Positions 52,215 through 59,881 of a stretch of 64,000 nt of DNA are shown piece by piece (the first letter of the stretch is position 1; every line of letters starts with the position of its first letter). Source of the DNA: Draconibacterium sp. Lineage in GTDB: Bacteria; Bacteroidota; Bacteroidia; Bacteroidales; Prolixibacteraceae. A program made the position numbers and the translations under genes. A model generated the notes under the pieces. The model saw nothing but the letters and a program-made list of their open reading frames with translations, was not told where the DNA came from and searched no databases. The DNA lies in NCBI GenBank assembly GCA_011620585.1, contig WOYV01000108.1:92246-156245 (forward strand). The letters run 5' to 3'.

Positions 52215-54080
52215 ATGAAAAATAAACAGATAAGTATTATGAAAAAACTATCAATAACAATGGTCGTTGCGCTTTTACTGACCATGTCATATTCTTGTTC
52301 TGAAGACTTTTTGACCAAGGAACCTCCGGGGTCGACTTCAGAAAATGTATTCTACGATGCAAAGGGTATTGACGCACTTTTAATTGGAACCTACGCAATG
52401 GTAGGAGGGAGCTCGCTTTGGGAAATCAGTTGGGGGGCATCCATTCAAAACTGGACTTATGGTTCGGCTGCCTCAGACGATGCCTATAAAGGGTCTGAGT
52501 TTACTGACCAGGAACCTGTAAATGATATCGAGCACTGGACAGTGCAATCCATAAATTCATATCCCAGTGAAAAATGGGAATGGGCCTTTGGTATGGGGGT
52601 CGACCGCGCCAATAAAACCATTCGGGTTATTAATAAAAGTGAAGAAGATGGAACAATCACTTCTGCAGAGGCTGACCAATTCAGGGCTCAGGCTCGGTTC
52701 TTAAGGGCATTATTCTATTTTGAAGCTCGTTTGGTATTTGGGGATTATATTCCAATTCTGACTGAAGATACAGAAGATCCAAGGCTGGTTTCGAACGTAA
52801 ATGCTGATGGCGCTGTTCTAAATTTTATAATTGATGATTTGGCCTATGCAGCAAGTAAACTTCCTGCAACACAAGCCCAGCTTGGCCGTGCTACAAAATG
52901 GGCTGCCAAGGCATTAGCTGCAAGGGCATATCTTCAGGATTTGAAGTATACTGAAGCAGAAGCATTGTTAGATGAAATTATTGGCAGTGGACAATTTTCG
53001 CTTGTTGATGAATTTATCGATAACTTCAATATAGCTACTAACAATAACAGCGAATCTATTTTTGAGATCCAGGCCAACGTAAACGATATCAATGAATCAT
53101 TAAATGCTGAAATGGGGATCGGATTGAACTGGCCGCATGGTTCAGATATTGGTATGTGCTGTGGTTTCCACCAACCTTCTCAAAACCTGTTCAATGCCTA
53201 TAAAGTTGACGCAAACGGTTTCCCAATGTTTGATACTTTTAACAATACAGACTTGACTAATGATCAGGGAGTTCCATCGGAAGATGCGTTTACTCCGACT
53301 GATCATTTGTTAGACCCTCGTGTTGATTATACACTTAGCCGCCGTGGTATCCCATACAAAGACTGGGGTATCAATCGTGGTAGAGACTGGATCCGCAGGC
53401 AGCCAGAGGGCGGACCTTATATGCCTGCTTCAAAACCATTCTTTAAAAAGTCGGAGCGCTATAGCTTTTCAACCACTACCGGATGGCAGACTGGTATCAA
53501 TGCCAATAACTATCGTTACCTGCGTTACAGCCATGTTATTCTATGGAAAGCAGAATGTCGCGCGGCTGCGAATGATCCTGGCGGCGCTTTGACCTTTGTG
53601 AATATGATCCGTGAAAGGGCTAAAAACAGTACTCCGGTTATGGGTAAGGTTTTAATTGATAAACTTCCTCCATCCGTATATCCATGGGGTGTAGGTTCAA
53701 CTGATGGTGATTATCTGTCGGGTGGTTCTGTTGACTGGACTCAACCAGCGGCTAATTATAAAATCGAGCCTTATACATCATTTGCAGATGGAAATCAAGC
53801 TATGCAAGCAGTGCAATGGGAACAACGCCTGGAATTTGCTACCGAAGGTATGCGTTTCTTCGATTTACGTCGGTGGGATAATTTACCTAATAAAATTGGT
53901 GGTAAGAGCATGGTTCAAGTTCTGAATGATTTTGCTCGGGCTGATGAGAGAATTCGGAATAATAACAAGGCTAGTATGACTGGTTTTTCTTTTGATAATA
54001 GCGATAAGTACATGCCAATTCCGCAGGGGCAGTTAGACCAACAGGTTGGTGTTCTGGAGCAACGTCCTGAATTTAAATAA
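52215..54080 (+). CDS. susD: SusD/RagB-type surface lipoprotein
   Basis: A 621-residue (613 from the second ATG at 52239) surface lipoprotein that caps the SusC barrel and binds the ligand. Lipobox YSCSEDF, the SusD opening FLTKEPPGSTSENVFYDAKG, TPR-like helices with FRAQARFLRALFYFEARLVF, and the C-terminal EQRLEFATEGMRFFDLRRWD are diagnostic. It is in the susC operon and is followed by a strong terminator. The next gene is a close paralogue. Confidence 0.95.
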   Translation: MKNKQISIMKKLSITMVVALLLTMSYSCSEDFLTKEPPGSTSENVFYDAKGIDALLIGTYAMVGGSSLWEISWGASIQNWTYGSAASDDAYKGSEFTDQEPVNDIEHWTVQSINSYPSEKWEWAFGMGVDRANKTIRVINKSEEDGTITSAEADQFRAQARFLRALFYFEARLVFGDYIPILTEDTEDPRLVSNVNADGAVLNFIIDDLAYAASKLPATQAQLGRATKWAAKALAARAYLQDLKYTEAEALLDEIIGSGQFSLVDEFIDNFNIATNNNSESIFEIQANVNDINESLNAEMGIGLNWPHGSDIGMCCGFHQPSQNLFNAYKVDANGFPMFDTFNNTDLTNDQGVPSEDAFTPTDHLLDPRVDYTLSRRGIPYKDWGINRGRDWIRRQPEGGPYMPASKPFFKKSERYSFSTTTGWQTGINANNYRYLRYSHVILWKAECRAAANDPGGALTFVNMIRERAKNSTPVMGKVLIDKLPPSVYPWGVGSTDGDYLSGGSVDWTQPAANYKIEPYTSFADGNQAMQAVQWEQRLEFATEGMRFFDLRRWDNLPNKIGGKSMVQVLNDFARADERIRNNNKASMTGFSFDNSDKYMPIPQGQLDQQVGVLEQRPEFK

Positions 54081-54099
54081 TTAGTTAGGTCATAAATTG

Positions 54100-54130
54100 A
54101 AAAGAGGGGCTTTAAAAGTCCCTCTTTTTT
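54100..54130 (+). terminator. Terminator of the susC-susD operon
   Basis: AAAAGAGGG and CCCTCTTTT form a 9-bp stem followed by a T run, directly between the two susD paralogues. Confidence 0.85.
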
Positions 54131-54132
54131 AT

Positions 54133-54140
54133 TAAATTTG
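54133..54140 (+). promoter_or_regulatory. -7 box of the second susD
   Basis: TAAATTTG matches TAnnTTTG immediately after the terminator, 24 bases before the ATG at 54164. The -33 position falls in the terminator and has no clear TTG. Confidence 0.45.
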
Positions 54141-54163
54141 GTTGATTGACAGCTATTAACACA

Positions 54164-55990
54164 ATGAATCCAAATCTAAGATTACTCGCCTTATTTCTCG
54201 TCTTTTTTAGTGCAATTTCCTGTTCTGATGATTTCTTGACCAAATCTCCACCAGGCTTGAATTCAGATAACTATTTTATGGATGAAAAAGGAATCGATGC
54301 ATTATTAATTGGAACATATGCCATGGTTCGGGGGAGTTCGCTTTATGATGTTAATTGGGGGGCATCCATTCAAAATTGGTCATTTGGTTCAGGGGCTTCC
54401 GATGATGCTTATACTGCTCCCGAAGCAACGGAAACATCAGGGGTTCTTAACGTCGAACGTTGGAGATTAACTGAGTATAATAGTTTTGTTGCCGATAAAT
54501 GGAAGTGGGCATTTGGGCTTGGGATTCAAAGGGCAAATAATGTATTAAAGATAATTGATAATACAAGCGAAGTATCGGAAAAAAAGGCCAATGAGTTTAA
54601 AGCTGAGGCTTTATTCCTACGTTCCTTGTTTTATTTTGAGGCGTGGTTGGTCTTTGGTGATTATATTCCTTTGATTGATGAGAATGAAGAGTACCCGGCA
54701 AAAGTGTCGAACCTGAATGATGACGGGGAGGTACTTACTTTTATTGTGGAAGGGTTGCAATTTGCCTGGGAATATTTACCTGAAACACAAATCGATGTTG
54801 GTCGCCCGACAAAGTATGCTGCCATGGCACTTGCTGCCCGGGCTTATCTTCAGAAGCTGGAATACTCAAAAGCAAAACCTTTACTCGATGAAATTATCAG
54901 TAGTGGGAAATATTCATTGATGCCTGATTTCTTTGATAATTTCAGAATTGAAAAAAACAATAATACAGAATCGATCTTTGAGATTCAGGCAAATGTAAAC
55001 GATATTGCAGAATCGTTAAACGCCGAAATGGGTATTGGGTTAAACTGGCCGCATGGAGGCGATATTGGAATGTGTTGTGGTTTTCATCAGGTGTCGCAAA
55101 ATATGGCGAATGCGTTTAAAGTAGATGAGAATGGCTTGCCACTGTTTGAAACCTTTAACGATGTAGACCTTAAAAACGACATGAGAATTCGTTCGGAAGA
55201 AACTTTTGTTCCGGCTAATGACTGGCTCGACCCACGAATTGACTGGACACTCAGCCGACGAGGAATTCCTTTTTTAGACTGGGGGATCAACAGGGGAAAC
55301 GACTGGGTTCGCTCTCAGCGGGACGGAGGGCCCTATCTTCCGGCAATAAAACCTTTCTTTTACAAATACCAGCGTTATACTCTTTCAACCACTACCGGAT
55401 GGATGACAGGTGTAAATGCCAACAACTATAGATATATCCGTTATGCCCATATTCTTTTATGGCGGGCAGAAATTGCAGCATTTGAAAGAGATTTGGAGCT
55501 TGCCAGGAGCCTTGTGAATGAGATACGGGAAAGAGCTGGCCATGAGTTTGTCATGGGAAAGGTTCTGGTTTATGAACTTCCAAAATCAATTTATCCATGG
55601 GGAGGTGGGACAAGTGATTCAGATTATCTAAACGGGGGTGATGTTGACTGGACTCAACCGGCGGCCAATTATAAAATTGGTTTGTATTCCTCATTCGCTA
55701 GCACCGATGAAGCAATGCGTGCAGTTCAGTGGGAGCAGCGTTTGGAATTTGCTACTGAAGGGCGGCGTTTTTTTGACCTTCGGAGGTGGGACAATCTTCC
55801 TAATAGAATTGATGGAAAAAGTATGGCGCAGGTATTGAATGATTTTGCAAAAGCTGATTTGCGAACCAGGCTCAACAGCATGAGTACTGCCGAATTTGCT
55901 GAAAAAGACAAATATGCCCCAGTCCCGAAAATACAACTCGATCTTCAAAAAGAAGTTCTTGTGCAACGGCCTGAATACATAGTAAAATGA
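54164..55990 (+). CDS. Second SusD/RagB-type lipoprotein, paralogue of the preceding gene
   Basis: A 608-residue surface lipoprotein (lipobox ISCSDDF) very similar along its length to the previous SusD: both share KGIDALLIGTYAMV, the segment ESLNAEMGIGLNWPHG, GDIGMCCGFHQ, and WEQRLEFATEG. It has no SusC of its own. I chose ATG 54164 because the frame upstream starts only with a TTG. It lies behind a terminator with its own -7 box, so it may be expressed separately and could offer an alternative lid for the same SusC. A tandem duplication is the simplest origin. Confidence 0.92.
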   Translation: MNPNLRLLALFLVFFSAISCSDDFLTKSPPGLNSDNYFMDEKGIDALLIGTYAMVRGSSLYDVNWGASIQNWSFGSGASDDAYTAPEATETSGVLNVERWRLTEYNSFVADKWKWAFGLGIQRANNVLKIIDNTSEVSEKKANEFKAEALFLRSLFYFEAWLVFGDYIPLIDENEEYPAKVSNLNDDGEVLTFIVEGLQFAWEYLPETQIDVGRPTKYAAMALAARAYLQKLEYSKAKPLLDEIISSGKYSLMPDFFDNFRIEKNNNTESIFEIQANVNDIAESLNAEMGIGLNWPHGGDIGMCCGFHQVSQNMANAFKVDENGLPLFETFNDVDLKNDMRIRSEETFVPANDWLDPRIDWTLSRRGIPFLDWGINRGNDWVRSQRDGGPYLPAIKPFFYKYQRYTLSTTTGWMTGVNANNYRYIRYAHILLWRAEIAAFERDLELARSLVNEIRERAGHEFVMGKVLVYELPKSIYPWGGGTSDSDYLNGGDVDWTQPAANYKIGLYSSFASTDEAMRAVQWEQRLEFATEGRRFFDLRRWDNLPNRIDGKSMAQVLNDFAKADLRTRLNSMSTAEFAEKDKYAPVPKIQLDLQKEVLVQRPEYIVK

Positions 55991-56035
55991 GTTTTATAAA
56001 TAAACCCGCTTCTAAATTATCCAGAAGAAAGTTAC

Positions 56036-56067
56036 TTTGTTAAAAGTGGAAGAGATTCTTATTTTTG
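56036..56067 (+). promoter_or_regulatory. Promoter of the SpmA/SpmB fusion gene
   Basis: TTTG (56036-56039) and TATTTTTG (56060-56067) are 20 bases apart, an exact Bacteroidetes promoter; the leader is about 62 nt. Confidence 0.75.
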
Positions 56068-56133
56068 CAGAGGATTCAGTAAAATGCATTTCTTTCAAAG
56101 CTCACACAATCAAATTTATGATCGCAGATCAAT

Positions 56134-57366
56134 ATGGCACTCAATTACATTTTTATATTCTTTTTTCTGGCAGCATTTGTGATTGCGCTGGCGCGAATGG
56201 TATTTTTAGGCGATGTTGAAGTTTTTCCAGAACTGGTGAAAGCAACATTTGATATGGCCAAAACAGGTTTCGAGATTTCGTTAGGCCTAACGGGTGTGTT
56301 GACGCTCTGGATGGGGATCATGAAAATCGGGGAGAAAGGTGGAATTGTTAAAGTATTTTCACGTTTAATTGGGCCATTTTTTCATAAGTTGTTTCCTGAG
56401 CTAGGTAAGGAACATCCGGCCCACGGCTCTATTCTTATGAATATTGCTGCCAATATGTTGAATCTCGATAACGCTGCTACTCCAATGGGTTTGCAGGCCA
56501 TGCGCGAAATGCAGGAAACCAACCCGGATAAATCAACCGCTTCGAATGCGCAAATCATGTTTTTGGTGTTAAATACTTCCGGGCTAACTTTGCTTCCTAT
56601 TAGTATAATGGTATATCGGGCTCAGTTGGGCGCAGTCAACCCTTCCGATATTTTTATTCCTATTTTACTTGCCACTTATTTTTCAACGATTGCAGGTTTG
56701 ATTTCTGTGGCCATTTACCAAAAAATCAATCTGCTGGATAAAGTTGTGCTTGCTTATCTGGGTGGACTAACCGCTTTTATTGCAGGCTTGATCTGGTATT
56801 TCTCTACACTCGATAAGGAAGCAATTACCCAAATTTCGAACCTGGCCAGCAACTTTATTTTGTTTTCGGTAATTGTTGCTTTTATTGTTATGGCTGTCTT
56901 GAAAAAGGTGAATGTTTACGAAGCTTTTATCGAAGGTGCCAAAGATGGTTTTAAAACGGCGGTCAAGATCATTCCTTACCTGGTGGCGATTTTAGTGGCG
57001 ATTGGAGTTTTCAGGGCTTCGGGTGCAATGGATTGGTTTATTGAAGGGTTTACCTGGGTTTTTGAGCAGTTGGGAATTAACACCGATTTTACAGCAGCAT
57101 TGCCCACTGCTTTAATGAAACCGCTTAGTGGAAGCGGCGCCCGCGGAATGATGGTGGATGCCATGACAACCTACGGAGCCGATTCGTTTGTGGGTAGAGT
57201 GGCCAGTACGGTTCAGGGGGCAACTGATACTACATTTTATATACTCGCTGTATATTTTGGAGCCGTTGGTATTAAAAACACACGTTATGCTGTGGTTTGC
57301 GGACTGATCGCCGATTTTGTCGGTATTATTGCCGCCATTGCAATGGCCTATCTATTCTTCTATTAA
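56134..57366 (+). CDS. Nucleoside recognition (SpmA-SpmB fused) membrane protein
   Basis: A 410-residue inner-membrane protein in which two gate-type (nucleoside recognition) domains, separate as SpmA and SpmB in Firmicutes, are fused. The first has GLTGVLTLWMGIMKIGEKGG and NMLNLDNAATPMGLQAMREM; the second has FKTAVKIIPYLVAILVAIGV, LMKPLSGSGARGMMVDAM and VQGATDTTFYILAVYFGAVG. About nine transmembrane helices. It is not evidence for sporulation; such fusions are common in Bacteroidetes and transport an unknown solute. Its TAA overlaps the convergent TAA of the next gene in TTAA. Confidence 0.9.
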   Translation: MALNYIFIFFFLAAFVIALARMVFLGDVEVFPELVKATFDMAKTGFEISLGLTGVLTLWMGIMKIGEKGGIVKVFSRLIGPFFHKLFPELGKEHPAHGSILMNIAANMLNLDNAATPMGLQAMREMQETNPDKSTASNAQIMFLVLNTSGLTLLPISIMVYRAQLGAVNPSDIFIPILLATYFSTIAGLISVAIYQKINLLDKVVLAYLGGLTAFIAGLIWYFSTLDKEAITQISNLASNFILFSVIVAFIVMAVLKKVNVYEAFIEGAKDGFKTAVKIIPYLVAILVAIGVFRASGAMDWFIEGFTWVFEQLGINTDFTAALPTALMKPLSGSGARGMMVDAMTTYGADSFVGRVASTVQGATDTTFYILAVYFGAVGIKNTRYAVVCGLIADFVGIIAAIAMAYLFFY

Positions 57367-57785
57367 GATTCAACAATATCAGTCGAATCGTAAACCACCA
57401 CTTTTCGCCAGAGGTATTCGTTTTCGGCTACAAATTGTAAATGGATCGGGTCGGTTTGATACGCTGCCTGGTCGTTTTTGTTATCAAACATGGCCATGTA
57501 CGAAACCGAATAAGAATGGTCAACCACATCGCGGGCTTCAGTTCCAGCCGGTAGGCCAATATGGCTCAGTTTTATGGTTTTTACTTTAATAAGTTGGTTT
57601 AAAGCTGTGATAAGTTGTTTTTTGTGGGCTTCATTTTCAGGTTCTTTTAACCAGAAAAATACGTGATGAATGAGCGTTCCTGACAATTTTACTTCAGTTG
57701 CACGCGAATATTTTGAAAGTGGGAGCAGGCTGGCCAGTGCAAGTCCTGAAAGTGATTTTTTAAAGAAGCTTCTTCTGTTTTTCAT
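57363..57785 (-). CDS. Stress-responsive alpha/beta-barrel (Dabb) domain protein with twin-arginine-like signal
   Basis: A 140-residue protein: N-terminal MKNRRSFFKKSLSGLALASL resembles a Tat signal, then a Dabb ferredoxin-like domain (about 35-135: GTLIHHVFFWLKEPENEAHK, DHSYSVSYMAMFDNKNDQAA, HLQFVAENEYLWRKVVVYDS). Function unknown; relatives form dimeric barrels and include stress-induced proteins. It follows the DinB gene by 7 bases. Its stop shares TTAA with the convergent SpmAB stop, a 4-base overlap. Confidence 0.85.
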   Translation of the reverse strand: MKNRRSFFKKSLSGLALASLLPLSKYSRATEVKLSGTLIHHVFFWLKEPENEAHKKQLITALNQLIKVKTIKLSHIGLPAGTEARDVVDHSYSVSYMAMFDNKNDQAAYQTDPIHLQFVAENEYLWRKVVVYDSTDIVES

Positions 57786-57792
57786 ATCCTTT

Positions 57793-58263
57793 TTATTCGT
57801 TCATTAATTCTTCAATTTCTGAAATATGAAGTTTGAAATGTTGTGGAAAATCTTCCACCATTTCTTTTAGTGTTATTTTTTTATCCACATCCGCAAACCA
57901 TTCATTTTGTAATTTGTCGGCATCGATATTTGCAATAACATGCAGAAAATGCAAATGCAAAAATTTCCATAATTGCACCAGGTTATCCCAATTTTCTTTT
58001 TCGTAATTCTGAATCGAAATCCAGTGGTCGTTGTTACCGTAAGTCGCATAATTTGGAAAGCGAAGCGGAAGTTCGCGGTATTGCAAATGAACTACGCGGT
58101 GAGTGTTGTTCGACGCCGAGTCGACCATGTGCCCAACAATTTGACGAATGTTGCGATGCTGTTTGTTCCGTGGAACCGAAATCACTTCTTCAGAAAAATT
58201 CATTAAACGGTTTTCCCATTCTTTAATTAAAGGAATTAGTGTTTGAGAAATTTCTTCGAGCAT
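57793..58263 (-). CDS. DinB-like four-helix metalloprotein
   Basis: A 156-residue DinB-superfamily protein. Possible metal-binding His residues are in QIVGHMVDSASNNTHR and in FPQHFKLHISEIEELM. The family covers damage-inducible proteins and thiol-dependent transferases; role unknown. It is between kdsA (27 bases upstream) and the Dabb gene (7 bases downstream) in one apparent operon. Confidence 0.82.
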   Translation of the reverse strand: MLEEISQTLIPLIKEWENRLMNFSEEVISVPRNKQHRNIRQIVGHMVDSASNNTHRVVHLQYRELPLRFPNYATYGNNDHWISIQNYEKENWDNLVQLWKFLHLHFLHVIANIDADKLQNEWFADVDKKITLKEMVEDFPQHFKLHISEIEELMNE

Positions 58264-58290
58264 GTTTCACGTATTTCAGATTGGACTGTA

Positions 58291-59109
58291 TTAGAACTGA
58301 ATGATGGTTTGTCGTATAGCCACTAGTCTTGTCAGTAGATTCTCCAACAAATCCAGTTTAAGCATGTTGGCCCCGTCTGATTTGGCGGCTTCCGGATTCG
58401 GGTGAGTTTCAATAAAGATTCCATCCACACCAACTGCGATACCTGCTCGTGCAATAGTTTCGATCAGCGCAGGGTTACCACCGGTAACTCCGCTCACCTG
58501 ATTCGGCTGTTGCAGCGAGTGGGTGATGTCGAGAACAACCGGGACATTCATAGCTCGCATTTCCGGGATACCGCGGTAATCCACAACCAAATCCTGATAG
58601 CCAAAGGTGGTCCCACGCTCAGTAAGAACAATGTTATTGTTCCCGCTATCGATTACTTTTTGCACTGCAAATTGCATGGCTGTAGCTGAAAGGAACTGGC
58701 CTTTTTTAATGTTCACCACCTTTCCTGTTTCAGCAGCGGCGACCAAAATATCTGTCTGGCGACACAGGAATGCAGGAATCTGAAGAACATCTACAAATTC
58801 GGCTGCCATAGTTGCTTCCGGGGCGCTGTGAATATCGGTCACAACCGGAATATCGAAAGTTTCGGAAACTTTTTTCAATATTTTCAGAGCCTTCTCATCA
58901 CCGATTCCCGAAAAAGAATCGATGCGCGAACGATTGGCTTTTCGGTACGATCCTTTAAAAATATAAGGAATCTGTAATTTATCAGTGATGGAAACAATGC
59001 GTTCAGCAATTTCGAGCGCCATTTGTTCGCTCTCGATCGCACATGGTCCGGCCATCAGGAAGAAATTGCCCGAGCCGGTGTTTTTTATTTTCGATATTTC
59101 CGGAATCAT
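58291..59109 (-). CDS. kdsA: 3-deoxy-8-phosphooctulonate synthase
   Basis: Condenses PEP and arabinose 5-phosphate to KDO 8-phosphate for lipid A-core synthesis in the cytosol. The 272 residues have FFLMAGPCAIESEQMA, FKGSYRKANRSRIDSFSG, VVTDIHSAPEA, IPAFLCRQTD, NIKKGQFLS and LTERGTTFGYQDLVVDYRG. I chose ATG 59107-59109 (MIPEISKI); the frame stays open to a TTG at 59292 but that part belongs to the upstream RNA-like region. kdsA heads a group with the DinB and Dabb genes. A terminator hairpin lies 77 bases upstream. Confidence 0.95.
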   Translation of the reverse strand: MIPEISKIKNTGSGNFFLMAGPCAIESEQMALEIAERIVSITDKLQIPYIFKGSYRKANRSRIDSFSGIGDEKALKILKKVSETFDIPVVTDIHSAPEATMAAEFVDVLQIPAFLCRQTDILVAAAETGKVVNIKKGQFLSATAMQFAVQKVIDSGNNNIVLTERGTTFGYQDLVVDYRGIPEMRAMNVPVVLDITHSLQQPNQVSGVTGGNPALIETIARAGIAVGVDGIFIETHPNPEAAKSDGANMLKLDLLENLLTRLVAIRQTIIQF

Positions 59110-59172
59110 CAAATCTGTTTTAACGGATGTAAAAGTAGTAAGAATGTTTGGTTTGGGATAAAGTTGCAATGG

Positions 59173-59217
59173 TATAAAAACACAAATGGGAACTATTCTT
59201 TGACAAATAGTTCCCAT
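59173..59217 (-). terminator. Terminator upstream of kdsA, end of the candidate RNA
   Basis: ATGGGAACTATT (59186-59197) and AATAGTTCCCAT (59206-59217) are a perfect 12-bp stem with an 8-base loop; on the minus strand it is followed by TTTGTGTTTTTAT. Confidence 0.8.
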
Positions 59218-59700
59218 CCACTTTAAAACAACCGAAGTCGTTTTTCGTGCCAGGTTACGGTTATTGCGACCGGCCATTCTCAGTTTTTTCAAACTTTACT
59301 GACCCCTTACTTCCCGGTTTAACGTGTTACGGTTAAACTTTCGAGCAGTTCATTCGGTTTACGCGTCTACCTTCCTGAACGAAGTGTCTCTCATCGATCC
59401 GAGCAAGTTTCTTGCGAACCTTGTCTTTTCTTTACCAGCTTTTCGGTTTCCCGAATTTGCCGTGCAGTTTTGCTTCCCGGGCCGAAGCCTTTTCCACATC
59501 CTGCGGGAGACTCAATCTTGAAAGAACTTCTGGATTTTCTTTCAGATGATTGCCTGAACTGCGACCTTCCAGATTGTCTTGTTCAAACTTCGGCTTTCCA
59601 TTGTGCCGTCCCGAAGGCCGGAAAGAACCGGTTCCTGTTTCAACTAAGTAACATTTCCCGTTTCCACAATTTCAAGCGGTCATTTATCGCTCACCTGATA
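59173..59700 (-). ncRNA. Candidate structured RNA of about 520 nt (unidentified)
   Basis: No credible protein is encoded on either strand; all short frames start with TTG or lack a family. The minus strand shows many hairpins with stable loops: AAAACGAC/GTTGTTTT closed by UUCG (59225-59244), GTTTAAC/GTTAAAC (59317-59338), CAAGGTTC/GAAACTTG with a GCAA loop (59404-59423), TTCGG/CCGAA with GAAA (59442-59455), GGC/GCC with UUCG inside TCCCG/CGGGA (59475-59508), TTCAG/CTGAA (59541-59558) inside a longer helix (59509-59578), and a UUCG hairpin at 59606-59621. CAGGT/ACCTG (59251-59255 with 59693-59697) can close the whole. Promoter and terminator fit its ends. It lacks the conserved GGAAAGUCC of RNase P RNA and any tmRNA tag or tRNA end. 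It could also be a long kdsA leader. Confidence 0.65.
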
Positions 59701-59703
59701 GTT

Positions 59704-59733
59704 CAAATGTAAAGCGAAAAATTAAAATTACAA
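59704..59733 (-). promoter_or_regulatory. Promoter of the candidate structured RNA
   Basis: On the minus strand TTG (59731-59733), 19 bases, then TACATTTG (59704-59711): an exact match to the Bacteroidetes promoter, placing the start near 59700. Confidence 0.75.
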
Positions 59734-59881
59734 GTGATTTTCAATGGTTTATATTCACCATAAATCAACCGGAGATATTAACAATTGTTGATAATGTAAA
59801 TTAATTGTTAAACGTTGTTTGTTTTGGTTAAAATATATTGCACGATTCAATGAAACTGAAAAACAGTAGCTTGGGTATCTT

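Noticed and set aside
56134-57366. SpmA/SpmB similarity as evidence of sporulation
   Set aside because: Fused forms are common in non-sporulating Bacteroidetes and no other sporulation gene is present.
59110-59292. N-terminal extension of kdsA by 61 residues
   Set aside because: It would start at a TTG, cross the terminator hairpin and add residues not found in KdsA; ATG 59107-59109 gives the normal protein.
59173-59700. Candidate RNA as RNase P RNA, tmRNA, SRP RNA or group II intron
   Set aside because: No GGAAAGUCC core, no tag peptide or tRNA-like end, no GGAAGCAGCC-type SRP loop and no domain V were found by eye. An Infernal search is still the decisive test.
59324-59712. Short plus-strand frames of 65 and 80 residues opposite the candidate RNA
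   Set aside because: The longer starts only at a TTG, neither has a family or ribosome site, and promoter and terminator point to the minus strand.
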